Origin: Drechmeria coniospora | Taxonomy: Eukaryota > Ascomycota > Sordariomycetes > Hypocreales > Ophiocordycipitaceae | Direction of reading: 5' to 3' | DNA length: 64,000 nt | Assembly (NCBI RefSeq): GCF_001625195.1 | Contig: NC_054390.1 | Location: 1,054,001-1,118,000 of the forward strand | Shown: positions 54,039 to 64,000 of the stretch, in pieces | How the letters are laid out: each line of letters opens with the position of its first letter | How positions within the stretch are numbered: position 1 is the stretch's first letter | Translations under genes and position numbers: made by a program | Notes under the pieces: model-generated | What the model was told of the DNA's origin: nothing | Database searches by the model: none | The model's input: the letters and a program-made list of their open reading frames with translations, nothing else

Positions 54039-55113
54039 CCGTAGGCCGTGCGTGTTGCGGTGCGGCGATGGGTAGCGAGCGGCGCGACGTGTCGGCGAGA
54101 GAGAGAGAGCGGGAGGGAAAGCAGACATAGTTCAATTACATCATGCCACTTTGCTCGTCGCCTCGACACCACACCCGTGACCGCTCCATCGTTGGCCCTC
54201 GTCCAGTCGGAGACCGGCACCGAATGCCATTGGACTCTTTCCTCCCACCCGTAGTGCCTTCTCCTGGGAAGCCCCCGGGCCACGGTGACGCAACCATGCT
54301 CGGGCGGCCGTGACGTCGAACCGGACTGCACACGTAGTATGAATCATCCTGCCGCAGAACGGCTGGTGCGCTGATGTGCGGCGAACGGTACGTAGATGCT
54401 TGCGGCGAGTAAAAGCAAGGCGTGCGTGCCTGAAGCCGCTTCGCTGCCAGCGCACGTGGTTGGGCAAGTACCGGGAACCTACGTCGCGCGGAGGTGCCCA
54501 CCAAAAAGGCCACCAACACGTGTACAGGGTACATGTGCTCGTTGGCGGTCGCTCGCCGTCACCACAAGTCGCCGCGAGGAGCGAGCCACGAGAAGCAGCG
54601 AGGCATAAGCCACAGGCCAGCGGCAGCGTCCGAAGGGGTACGGAGTACGGAGTACTTACTCGCAGTAAGTACATTGCCCAGGATCAAGCCACGCACCGTG
54701 GCTCAGCAACTCAACCTGAGGCCGAACGGACAGTGCCAAGTAAATATCTTTCAACTCCTGTCATCTCCTATCATCTCCTGTCATCCCCTGACATCCCCTG
54801 CCCACTGCTGCCCACTGCTGCCCTCTGCTGCCATCTTCTGCCATCTCCTGCCCACTGCTGCCCTCTGCTGCCACCCTTTACCACGTAGCCGGAGCGCTCC
54901 AAACACTCGGGGCGAGTTGCACGATTCATACAGCACCTTGTCAGCCACCGTCCGGCTCTTGCTCGCTCCCACACCGGCACTTGGTCCAAAACACCTCGCA
55001 TACAGTACCCATGGCATCAAATGATGATGAGCACGGCAACCCACCGCAAGTGTCGGGCCTGCGGTTATGGCACGCCCTTCCCGAAACCAGGCCGCGCAGT
55101 CGGTGCTTATGCA
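54039..55113. other. Spacer between B1 and B2
   Basis: No gene. A GTACCGGGAACCTACGTCGCGCGGAGGTGCCCACC word at 54469 recurs as GTACCGGGTACCTACCCGGCGCGGAGGCGCCAACC at 56236, showing that the spacers were duplicated with the genes. A 10-bp minisatellite fills 54751-54880. Confidence 0.55.
54751..54880. repeat. 10-bp minisatellite, about 13 units
   Basis: Head-to-tail decamers of the kind TCATCTCCTG, then CCCACTGCTG and CCCTCTGCTG. Confidence 0.9.
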
Positions 55114-55118
55114 TATAA
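55114..55118 (+). promoter_or_regulatory. TATA-like box of HsbA-like gene B2
   Basis: TATAA within GCATATAAGTAGCC, 106 bp before ATG 55220. Confidence 0.5.
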
Positions 55119-55219
55119 GTAGCCCCCCCGGGCCTCCGACATGGCTCAGGATTCGCAGCATATTCCTCGACCAAAGTTCCCCGTCACGTCACGAAACAAT
55201 AAGACAATCATCCACCATC

Positions 55220-55729
55220 ATGAAGTTCAGCATTGCCGTTCTCTCCGCCGCCATGGCCTCGGCCAGCGTCATACACGGCCGCAGCGCCGCCACCGATGTG
55301 GTAGACGGCATCCACAATACCATCTACGCCTTCAAGAAGGAAATCGATGGCTTCGTTTCCATCGACGACCTCGACGCCATCTTCCAAAACTTCGCCGGGG
55401 ACATAAGCGCCGGGGCCAAGAAGCTCGCCGGCCTGGCCGTCGACGTCAGCGACCAGATGAGTCTCGTCCAGCTTTCCAAGCTCTACCCGGCCATCGGCAC
55501 GACGATTCAGTTCGCCATAGAGGGCAACAAGGTCATCAAGTGCCGCAAGGTCCACAAGTCGCTCGACAAGACAAAGGACGTCTTTTCCCAACTCTCCGAC
55601 GTCATCCACGACAAGGTGGCCGAGGAAACCCGTGAAGACGTCGCGTCGCATGCCGCTCAGATGGACAAGATCCTGAATGGCATTTTGAACGACTGTGCTG
55701 ACCCCCGACGCAAGACGGTGCCGGCGTGA
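55220..55729 (+). CDS. Small secreted HsbA-like protein B2
   Basis: One exon, 169 aa from ATG 55220 (ATCATGAAG). Signal peptide MKFSIAVLSAAMASASV. Then HGRSAATDVVDGIHNTIYAFKKEID, IFQNFAGDISAGAKKLAGL, MSLVQLSKLYPAIGTTIQFAIEGNKVIKC, DKTKDVFSQLSDVIHDKVAEE and AAQMDKILNGILNDC. Differences from B1 are mostly conservative, and the two Cys are kept. The 3' flank (GGCCGTGTGCGTTGCGGCG) resembles that of B1 (GGCCGTGCGTGTTGCGGTG), so the copied unit includes DNA beyond the stop. Inferred secreted coat or surface-binding protein of the HsbA type. Confidence 0.72.
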   Translation: MKFSIAVLSAAMASASVIHGRSAATDVVDGIHNTIYAFKKEIDGFVSIDDLDAIFQNFAGDISAGAKKLAGLAVDVSDQMSLVQLSKLYPAIGTTIQFAIEGNKVIKCRKVHKSLDKTKDVFSQLSDVIHDKVAEETREDVASHAAQMDKILNGILNDCADPRRKTVPA

Positions 55730-56818
55730 GACGATGCCGACGTGCTTGTGCGACGATAGAGACGTAAGTGGGCCGTGTGCGTTGCGGCGCAAGTTTGGTG
55801 AGGGGGAGCGGGAGAGGAGCACATCATATCTGTAGAGCTACTCTGAACTTGCGGAGTAATACTGACTTGTACTATAATTCAATTCCCCCTGTCAATCAGT
55901 ACTGTAGTCCACTGTACGGAGTAGAGGCCATGCTCCTCTATCCCCTGCACCGCACACGTGACCGTCCAAGCCTCTGCTCTCGCTCGTGCCGTCTCGGAGC
56001 GGCGCCCACGTGCCGCGGCCCATGGCTGACGTCGACGGACCCTTCGCACCCGTGCTTCCCCCGAAAAAGCCCAGTTCTCTCGACGCACGCTTCTCCCACC
56101 TGCGATGCCTTGGAAGCGTTCTGCCCGTGCATGACAAAGGGTCTGCCGATGGCCTGGGAATGCCGCGTCAAGGCTCCCGGCCAATGTAACGTGTGCTGAT
56201 GCCGCCGCTACACCGCCACGGCTAGCTCGCCGCATGTACCGGGTACCTACCCGGCGCGGAGGCGCCAACCGAGCGACCGAGTACCCGCGACTTGCCCCGT
56301 CGTCTCTCTCGTCAGTCGGCCGGAGGATCGAGCAGGATCAGGCCTCAGCTTGACGACGACGACGACCTCGGCAGGCCGAGCTGGCATCGCGGCATCGAGC
56401 CAAGGCGGCGGCCGATGCCACTCGGCCCAACGACCCGCGGTCCTCCAATCGATCGCCGTGCGTCGGATGCTCGGTGCAAGTGCCGTTCAAAGGGAACGGA
56501 AGGATGCCATGTCCAACCATCGGGCTCCTGCGAGTTTTTGCCGTCGGCCACGATAACCCCGCCCATGGTGCGGCAGCAGAGCACCTTCGGCGTATCGACA
56601 CCCCGGGCTTCGGCGCACTTGTCGATGTGCTCGCAGCACGCCTGTCGCCACATGCTCACGGTACAGTGCTCGTACGCCGCTCGCATGGCCGTGCCTACGT
56701 GCCGGCGCTCCGTACAAATAACCGTCCGTCGAAGCATCCGGCATCGCGTCGGGCAAAGGCAAAAGATCCCATCCAAGATTCGCACGCCATCCCTCCCGCA
56801 ACCCTATCCTCGTCCGTC
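55730..56818. other. Spacer between B2 and B3
   Basis: No gene. Contains the second copy of the GTACCGGGTACCTACC word (56236). An open frame runs into B3 from 56474 but has no signal peptide and no pattern before 56819. Confidence 0.5.
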
Positions 56819-57337
56819 ATGAGGCTCAACGTCGCCCTTCTCTTCGCCGCCGTGGCCTCGGCCAGCGTCGTCCATCGTCGCAGCACCACGACGGACACCG
56901 TAAACGACATCCACAACGCCATTGGCGTCGTCGGCACGCACATCGACAAGGACGCTCTTTCGAACCACGACCTGGTCGAAATCTTCAAGAACTTCCTCGA
57001 CGACGTGGCCGCCAGCACCGCCAAGCTTTCGCAGCTGACGGCCGTCGACGCCGACGACCAAAAAAGTCTCCTCAAGCTTGCCGAATACTTCGAGGCCATC
57101 GGCACCAGATTCAAGATTGCCCTCGAGGATCGACGGAACGACATCGAAAAGGCCAACGCCTGCTACACCGTCACCTTGTCGCTCGAGCATACGCAGACTG
57201 CCTTCTCCGCCCTCGGCGCCGCCATCATCGGCAAGGTGCCGGCCGAGAGCCACGAGCTGATCAAGTCGCAAATCGCCGACTTCACAGGCATCCTGGACAG
57301 GATCTTGGACGGCTGTCACGACGTTGGCTACGAGTAG
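56819..57337 (+). CDS. Small secreted HsbA-like protein B3
   Basis: One exon, 172 aa from ATG 56819 (GTCATGAGG). Signal peptide MRLNVALLFAAVASASV, followed by HRRSTTTDTVNDIHNAIG with a dibasic pair as in B1. Body: EIFKNFLDDVAASTAKLSQL, KSLLKLAEYFEAIGTRFKIALEDRRNDIEKANAC, EHTQTAFSALGAAIIGKVPAES and QIADFTGILDRILDGC. Of the B genes it looks nearest to the standard HsbA pattern: IIGKVPAES compares well with IVSKIPEEAQ in the collagen-tailed HsbA protein. I saw no clear TATA box. Last member of the array on the right. Confidence 0.72.
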   Translation: MRLNVALLFAAVASASVVHRRSTTTDTVNDIHNAIGVVGTHIDKDALSNHDLVEIFKNFLDDVAASTAKLSQLTAVDADDQKSLLKLAEYFEAIGTRFKIALEDRRNDIEKANACYTVTLSLEHTQTAFSALGAAIIGKVPAESHELIKSQIADFTGILDRILDGCHDVGYE

Positions 57338-58480
57338 ACGTTGTATTCAGTGCGCACGGAACCACAGCAGCCGCGGCAACCTGTCGGCTTTGCCGCCGGC
57401 CGGCTGGGAGGCGAGAGCTGGACGAAGGGCCCTGGCGATTCGTTGGCTCTTGACTTTCACGTACACTGTATTATTACAAGCAAGTAATACATGATATCAT
57501 TCGTCTTGCAAGGGCCGTACAGCTGCGTGTCCGCCCAAGTAAGTACTTGCACGCACAGCGTTGCAGTGCAGGGGGGGGCAAAGCTTTGTATTCAACCGCG
57601 AGTCACTTTGCTCGTTGGTCACGTGGGTATGTCATGAAGACGTCTTTGCACTTGCAGCGCAGTGTACGCCTTGAAGTGCATGTACATGTCCGCGGTGGTG
57701 GGTGTACTCTGTACACGCACAAGTGTAGGTAGTACTGAACAAGTACGAGTACCCGAGACTTCCATACGGGGAACGGAGTACGGAGCATTACAGTAGTTGA
57801 ACAGCCCCAAGTGATGCTGTACGGAGCAAGTAATAAGTACTTACAAGTACACACATGCAAGTACAGTAAGTAAGTAATAAGTACACACCTGCAAGTAAGT
57901 ACACACATGCAAGTAAGTGCACACATGCAAGTAAGTGCACACATGCAAGTAAGTGCACACCTGCAAGTAAGTGCGCACATGCAAGTAAGCACACACATGC
58001 ATGTAAGCACTTACACACATGCAGGTACTGTACTGTACGGTCCTTGTACTTGTACATGGACTTGCGCCGCACATGGTACTATGACGGTGTACGGACTACT
58101 CAATTCACCGTCAAGTACGGAGCACTCCGTACATGTACTCCGTGCTGCAGGTGTCCTTGTACATGTACTCCGGAAGATGGACCGACGGGACGGACGGACT
58201 CGGCACCGCGTGGCATTAATAAGCCATCGGCTGCCAACGGCCAAAGCCGAGGTCGTAAGCCGTGCACAAACGTACAGTACAGTCAGCAAGTGCATTTGTA
58301 CTCCGTACTTGCACCTGAGTAATCCTCCTTGTAGCAATACCCCGCCCTCTTGACGTGATCGTCGACTGACGCGTTCTCGCACCGTCCGCCAAACTCGTGA
58401 AATATCGACACCTACCTCTGCACCGACGAACGCCTACATCCACGCCGACAACAGACGCCGCCCCGATCCCCACCGCCATC
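57338..58480. other. GTAC-rich spacer between the HsbA-like array and the thioredoxin gene
   Basis: No gene. GTAC words and an 18-bp minisatellite (57880-58010). The right 150 bases hold the thioredoxin leader. Confidence 0.55.
57880..58010. repeat. 18-bp minisatellite, about seven units
   Basis: Units of the type AAGTAAGTGCACACATGC with C/T and G/A changes, head to tail. Confidence 0.88.
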
Positions 58481-58973
58481 ATGTCCGTCATCGACATCAC
58501 CTCCAAGGCCCAGTTCGACTCCCTCATCAAGGACAACCCCTACGTCGCCGTCCAGGCCCACGCCGAGTGGTGCGGTCCCTGCAAGGCCATCTCGCCCATG
58601 TTCAAGAAGCACGCCGAGAACTTCACGCTGCCGAGCCGCTACGTCTTCGCCCGCTTCGACACCGACGAGGTCCGCGACCTGGCCCAGGAGCTCGGCATCC
58701 GCAGCATCCCCGCCTTCTACTTCTTCGAGAAGGGCGAAAAGGCGGCCAACCTCGCCGGCGCGAACCCGACGGCCCTCTTGAAGCAGGTGGAGGAGTACGC
58801 CGAAAAGGCAAAGGCCGCCGGCGATGCCGTGAGTGCCCTACCCAGCCAGCCGCCTCCCCTCCTTCGTCTCCCGTCTGGGCTCTAAACCGAAACGCTTCCA
58901 GTTTTCCACCACTGAAACCTTTTGAACTACCAAGGTGACGACCCATCCATCGACCGGCCCCGCCAGGTTGTAA
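58481..58973 (+). CDS. Thioredoxin
   Basis: Two exons proposed, 58481-58828 and 58935-58973 (128 aa). Exon 1 ends GGCGATGCC before a GTGAGT donor; the intron (106 nt) ends CCAAG and exon 2 adds VTTHPSTGPARL. If the intron is kept, the frame stops at 58885 (134 aa), so the last dozen residues are uncertain while the fold is not affected. Active site WCGPC at residues 30-34, cis-Pro77 in RSIPAFYFF, and AHAEWCGPCKAISPMF as in cytosolic thioredoxins. No signal or mitochondrial leader. It reduces disulfides of peroxiredoxins, ribonucleotide reductase and methionine sulfoxide reductase (family knowledge). After the core (about 108 residues) an Ala/Lys-rich helix EEYAEKAKAAGDA extends the chain. Confidence 0.9.
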
Positions 58974-59718
58974 CGGCAGCCGGATAGGGTCGTCGGAAGC
59001 CAACGACCCCGTCTCGGGCTGGTGACGGATCCCGCGCCATTGCATTCACCGTACGCGCCCGGAGGTCGACGGGCCGTCTGGCCGGTCAGTCCGTCCGATG
59101 CCTGCGAGCGTTCCGTCCATGGTAGCACGTGTTCCGGACGACAAGCACGACGCGGGCAACGAAAGAGTCGAGTTGATTGATGTCGAGGAATGGCAGTACA
59201 AATCAATGTGAAGATGGTGTGTCTACGTGTTTGATCACCACCGCGCGCCTGTCCCGTTTCCGTCCGGGTCCATGGCGGATCAATGTTGCTCTCGCGCTGC
59301 CTGCAACCCAAAGGCGATGAACATGTCACCTCGCCATGCCCACGCGCGGATATATCCTGATTGCATCCAGCACCTATCCATCCGCCCACCCTACGAATGG
59401 TCCCTCCGCTCTACTAGCCAATCGTCGTCGTCGTCCTGGGGCGATGGCCTCGGGGATGTCGTCACGAACCCGAGCTCTGCGCCCGGAAATTCCGCCTCTG
59501 CCCTCGTCCGCCTCTTCTCTGTTCGCCTATTCTCTGTCCGCCTCTTCTCTGTCCGCCTCTCCTCTGTCAGCCTCTCCTCTGTCCGCCTCTCCTCTGTCCG
59601 CCTCTTCTCTGTCTGCCTCTCCCTCTGTCTGCCTCTCCTCTGAGGCGGGGGGGAGCCTTGGCGTGGCTGGCCGCCAGCGACGAGGCCCATCCACCGCCGC
59701 GGCATGAGGACGCGCGGC
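58974..59718. other. Spacer with a pyrimidine minisatellite
   Basis: No gene. 3' flanks of two convergent genes. Contains the 15-bp repeat at 59505-59642. Confidence 0.55.
59505..59642. repeat. 15-bp pyrimidine minisatellite, about nine units
   Basis: Units TCCGCCTCTTCTCTG / TCCGCCTCTCCTCTG head to tail. Lies downstream of the WDR44-like gene's stop codon (minus strand), so it may fall in its 3' untranslated region as a purine-rich run. Confidence 0.9.
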
Positions 59719-62700
59719 TTATTTCGTGCCCGCTTGTGCCGTTCCAGAGTTCGTCCGCGTGCCGACTCGTTCGGCCCCCTTGCCGATGCCGCCGCCGAGC
59801 GGTCCGGGCCTGCCCAGTGCCGGCCTCGCATTCGCCAAGGCCGTGCCGGTCGATCGTCGTCGGTCCTCGTCCTCGCCGAGTCCTGTTTCCGCCGTCTCTC
59901 GGATGCCGAGACTCCGTCGCACCGCCGTCCGGGCGCTCCCCGGCGCGAGGCTGTCGCTTCCCGCCCGGATGTGGGACGCGGCGGGGGCCGATCCCGAGAG
60001 GGAGGCCGACGAGATGGCGCTCGTCGTGTAGCGCAGGCCCGGGAGGCCCTGCAGCCCCCCCTTCCAGCGGCCCCTGTTCCAGAAGCTCCCCTCGGGCCCC
60101 CTGTCGGTGTGCGGGTCCGAGTCGGAGGCGCTCACGAGGCTGAAGCTCGGCGTCGGCGGCAGGCTGGACCCCTCGCCGTCCTTGACGAGCCGCAGCGAAG
60201 GCTTGCTCGTCTCGAAGCTGCTCGCCGGGCTCGTCGGCTTGTGCGGCCGGAGCACGGGGCTCGACCCGAACGGTTGCCTCCGGGCCTCGGCGGCGAGCCG
60301 GCCGGCCGAGGTGCCGAGCGGCGACCGGCTCGCCCTCATCGGCGACATGGACCGTTCGCTCCGCGTCGTCATGCCCGACGTGCTCGCCCTGCCCTCAATC
60401 TCCTGCCGCCAGCTCATGATCCTGTCCGACGCCGGCTGCACCGGTCCGGACCCCGTGCCGAGGTTGAGGGAGCCGCGTCTCGAGTGGGCCCGGCTGCCGG
60501 CGCTCGTCCTCGTCATGATGCTGGCGCTCCGGCCGACGCCCGTCAGCTTGCCCGAGAACTTGGAGCCCGTCTCCCACGTGTTCTGCAGCCGCTTCGCGAA
60601 GGCGCAGTCCTGCCGGAACACCTTGATGGTGCCGGTCCGGTCCGTCGTGATGATGATGTTGCCGTCCATGTGCTTGGACCGCTCAATGTACGCCGGCGTC
60701 TCCTCGGGCTTCTTGGCGCTCGCCGGTGCCTCGCCGCCGCCGCCGCCGCCGCCGTCCGGCAGCCGGGTCCCGCTCGCCGTCCTCTCCTCGAGGCTCCGCA
60801 GCGTGATCGGCGGCGGGTTGCAGAGGTCGTAGATGGGGTCGCCCGAGGCGCTGAGCAGCTGGCGGCTCTTGACGGGCGCCATGAGCGCCGTCGTCACCAC
60901 CTCGGGGTGCGCGTCGAAGCACTCGTACGGCTGCTTGTCCTTCATCTCCGCCTCGGGCTGGCCGGCGCCCCAGATGTAGGCCCGGCGATCTTCGCTGCCC
61001 GAGATGACGTAGAGGCCGTCGTCGCTGAAGCGGGCGTGTATCTGGCTCGACTGGTTCTCGAGCCCCTTGAACTTGACCTCGAGCATGCGCGTCCGGAGGC
61101 TGTAGATGCGCACGCGCGAGTCGTTGGAGCTGATGAGGACCTTGACGTCGCCGTGCTGGGACTCGGCCGGCGCCACGGCCGTCCGTATGCCCGTGATCTT
61201 GCTCCCCTTGGCGTTGCGGCCCCTCGACGACCGCACGTGGATCTGGAACAGCTGCTTGAGGCCTTCGGTTTCGTGGAAGAGGCAGAGGCCGCTCAGCATG
61301 CCGCAGATGGCCGTCTTCCCGTCTGGTGAGAAGGCGACGGCGGTGATGAACTCGTGCGTCTGGGCCGAGAAGGCGACGGCCTTGTCCGGGATGCTCCACA
61401 GCCGCAGCTGGGCGTCGAGGGAGCCGGCGAGGAAGAAGCGGTCGTCGGTGGGGTGGAAGGCGATGGAGGTGACGAGGTCGTTGTGCCGGAAGGTGCAGAG
61501 GCAATCCCGGCGGCTCAGGTGCCACAGCTTGACCGTCTTGTCCATCGACGACGAGAGCAGGAAGTTGTTCTTGCTCCAGCTCAAGGCCAGCACCTCGCCC
61601 GTGTGCCCCTCGAACTCGGCCGTCGGCTTGGTGAGGAAGACGGGCGCGCTGAGCTTCTCGCCGTTGCCCTTGTTCCGCGCCTCCTCCTCCTCCTCGTGGG
61701 CGCGGCGGTCCTCGGCCGTCGAGATGACGGAGAAGACGCGGACGGTCTGGTCCTTGCCGGCGACGGCGAGGTACCGCCCGTCCACGCTGAACTCGGCGGC
61801 CCAGATGGCGTCGCCGGGCTTGAGGATCTTGCTGCCGACGGCCGTCGCCGGCGCGCGGCCGCCGCCGGATCCGTCGCCGGCGCTCTGCCGGCTGCCCTGC
61901 AGCTCCTGGGCGAGGAACAGCCGGTTGAACTCTCGGCCCTTTTTGTTGTGCGGCTTGACCCGGATGTAGCGCGGCGGCTCCTTGTACAGGGGGATGTAGC
62001 CTCCGCCGGCGCCGATGATGGACGTCATGGCCTGGGCGCTGCTGCCGTCGGTGCGGACGTCGCCCATCTCGGAATCGGAGTCGACGGCGCTGCCGTCGCG
62101 CTTCCAGGAACCGCGCATGCCGAGCCGGCTCAGGAACGAAGGGCCCTTCCTGGGCGGCAGGGTCAGCGTCACCGTCGTCGTCGCGGATGGCTCCTCGCTC
62201 ATGCAGACGTACCGGCGGTCCCGCGGAGCGTCGATGACGACGCTCGGCGGCTTGTTCGCCATCTCGTTGGCGTTTCCGTTCTCCACCGTCGGGCTCTCCG
62301 ACCTCGCCGAGTTCCGCAGACGGTGGGTGATGGAGGGGGGCTCGGGGCCGCCGCTGTTGGTGGTGCGGAGGTATATTTGCTGCCGGCCGCGTCGTCGTCG
62401 TCAGTCCCATCTTCACGAGGTCCGTGTCGGCCGGGCGGTCGAGGGGATCGAGGGGTCTTGCCGTACCGTGCTCAGCGTGTCCATGCCGACGTTGGCGGCG
62501 GGCGTCGTGCCGCCGCTCAGCGTCTTGGTCAGGCTCTTGGTCCCATCCTTGTCCCTGTCCTTTACGACGTGGGATATGCTCGTCCGCGACAGCAGGGTGA
62601 TGGAGCGGCGGTTGGGCGCCGGCGTTTGGCCGTTGGTGGAGGCGGGCGCTGGCGTCGACGTCAGCACGACACGACACGGGCGGTCATCGGGAGGGACGGA

Positions 62701-62893
62701 GCTCGAGCGAGGCGGTCGAGATCGACGGGGACGGACGAGAAGCATCGGCAGAGATTCGCCTACCTGGGGCATGAGCTTCGGATGCGCCGGATATTTCAGA
62801 ATCGGCGAGGGTGACGGCCACCGCTTCGCCGTCGGGCTTCGAGGCTCGTTCGCCGTCGCCCGGAACGGCAGGCGAGGACAATTGGGCCGACAT
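59719..62893 (-). CDS. WDR44/Dgr2-like WD40 protein
   Basis: Three exons on the minus strand: 62893-62764, 62648-62467, 62379-59719 (990 aa). Introns of 115 and 87 nt start GTAGGC and GTACGG, have CTGAC/CTGACG branch sites and end CAG; phases fit. Exon 2 gives PNRRSITLLSRTSISHVVKDRDKDGTKSL and TPAANVGMDTLS, and exon 3 begins QIYLRTTNSGG, an N-terminal text I know from fungal homologues of yeast Dgr2 and animal WDR44. WD40 repeats cover about residues 290-700 (DGRYLAVAGKDQTVRVF, DKTVKLWHLSR, DAQLRLWSIPD, DGLYVISGSEDRRAYIW, DRTGTIKVFRQD). A Ser/Pro/Arg-rich, likely disordered tail of about 290 residues closes it. WDR44 binds Rab11 in membrane traffic; the fungal role is unclear. The first exon is the least certain; the frame is open for more than 100 bases upstream without an ATG. 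Confidence 0.85.
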
Positions 62894-64000
62894 TTCCCAT
62901 GCTGGGGCGCCGTCTCGGTCCCGCGACGAGTCCTGACCCGTCGTCGTCGGCGTCGGCGTCGGCGTCGGCTGTCGAGGAAGCTTCGTCGCGCCGCCGGATG
63001 CTTCGGAGCAGTGGGCGGTGACGGTGACGGTGACGGTGCTCGATGGGCGTGGGCGAGCCGACGGGCGTGACGGGGACGCGTGGAGGGACGTGCAGGTATA
63101 TGTACGAGCGAGAGGTGAGAGCGAGGCGAGGACGAAGGAGGGGATCCGGTCCCTTCCGAGGATCGACCCGGGCCTGGTACGCGGATCCGTCGGAGGGAAA
63201 ACGTCTGCCCAGGGAGACGAGGCTCAGCCGGCGACGGGTGGAGACGACGGGACGCTGACAGGCTGGACGCTGAAGGTTATGTCGTCACCGCTACCCCGGG
63301 AGCGGACGAGGGAGGGGGGGGAGGGGGTCGTGGGAAAAGCAACGGGAATTAAATGGACCAAAAAATGGGGGTGAAGGACGGAGAGGACGTGGGAAGAGGT
63401 TTGCGAGGTGGAGGCGGATCCTGTGATATCACCAGCTGCGCGGTGGTGCGACATGCAGGTGCAAGCAGAGGCACTCGTAGGAGAATGTACTCCGTGCCTA
63501 GTACCTAAGCAAGCAATACAATACAGTACTCTGTACAGTACACATACATGCAAGTACAGCAGCTGCAAGTACGGATACTTGCAATAGAGTACTCCGTACA
63601 GTACTCATACATGCAAGTATTACAGCAGCTGCAAGTACGGATACTTACAATACAGTGCTCCGTACGGAGTACAGTACTCATACATGCAAGTACAGTAGCT
63701 GCAAGTACAGTAGCTGCAAGTACAGTAGCTGCAAGTACAGTAGCTGCAAGTACGGATACTTGTGCAGAGGTTGCTGGGAGCTGGTAGGTTTACCGTACGT
63801 GCAAGTACAAGTACATACGCATCTGTACCCTCGCTCCGCGCACGTTGTACCTACGGCATTCGACGCCCACCTTGCACGCAATCGGCCACGTACTCGTAGG
63901 CAGGCCATTGGGCGGCAGCGAGGAGGGAGGAGGGGGGGCCGCGGTAGAGGCAGGCCTCGGATCCATCAGACGAAGAATCGCTCCGGCCCAGATCGAACAG
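62894..64000. other. Right-end stretch without recognised gene
   Basis: The first few hundred bases are the promoter or leader of the WDR44-like gene and contain (CGTCGG)n and (GACGGT)n runs. From 63480 GTAC words and a ~69-bp plus 15-bp repeat set in. Nothing coding recognised up to the window end. Confidence 0.5.
63549..63760. repeat. Composite repeat: ~65-bp unit twice, then a 15-bp unit four times
   Basis: TGCAAGTACAGCAGCTGCAAGTACGGATACTTGCAATA recurs near 63612, then TGCAAGTACAGTAGC recurs from 63685 head to tail, ending again in AAGTACGGATACTTG. Confidence 0.85.

Noticed and set aside
59704..62814. Long plus-strand frames (541 and 486 codons) and a 664-codon minus-strand frame overlapping the WDR44-like gene
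   Set aside because: Arg/Ala/Pro-rich shadows in GC-rich coding DNA; WD40 repeats identify the true frame.

Overview
The window reads as nuclear DNA of a filamentous ascomycete. Coding genes carry short introns (59-115 nt) with GT...AG ends and CTRAC-like branch sites. The recognisable families are typical of Pezizomycotina: a Zn2Cys6 regulator, DUF1996, HET, HsbA, a TehA/Mae1-type transporter and Rrb1. The mix of small secreted proteins, collagen-like tails and an M6 protease would suit a Hypocreales species living on animal hosts, but the sequence alone does not prove this.

Layout. 0-0.6 kb: 3' end of a Zn2Cys6-type regulator. 4.7-6.7 kb: secreted M6-type metalloprotease without introns. 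8.8-11.8 kb: a convergent pair, an N2227 (carnosine N-methyltransferase-like) methyltransferase with a secretory-type leader and a secreted DUF1996 protein. 14.1 kb: a conserved membrane-anchored protein of unknown function. 19.0 kb: a TehA/Mae1-type dicarboxylate transporter. 22.5-29.4 kb: an AT-rich locus with one intact HsbA protein carrying a collagen-like Gly-Pro-Arg tail and two decayed copies, each preceded by a degenerate ~138-bp repeat and a shared TATA/leader block. 29.9-33.0 kb: a broken GLEYA-type adhesin gene with 111-bp Thr-rich repeats. 33-37.4 kb: gene-free, rich in mini- and microsatellites. 37.4-42.8 kb: a housekeeping-like block with an APC permease, a HET-domain protein and Rrb1/GRWD1. 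43.6-57.3 kb: seven small secreted HsbA-like genes, all on the plus strand, in two subfamilies, spaced by GTAC-rich DNA. 58.5-62.9 kb: a thioredoxin and a WDR44-like WD40 protein.

The most interesting content is the HsbA system. Ten family members (eight apparently intact, two decayed), all plus strand, sit within 35 kb and flank a cell-wall adhesin relic. Copies show every stage of gene birth and death: a ~1.2-kb tandem duplication with intact genes (43.6-46.0 kb), diverged subfamilies, and dying copies with a lost start codon, frameshift and internal deletion. I infer a rapidly evolving surface or secreted-protein locus concerned with attachment or masking of the cell surface. Gene boundaries are from reading frames, splice signals and remembered family patterns; no similarity search was run.
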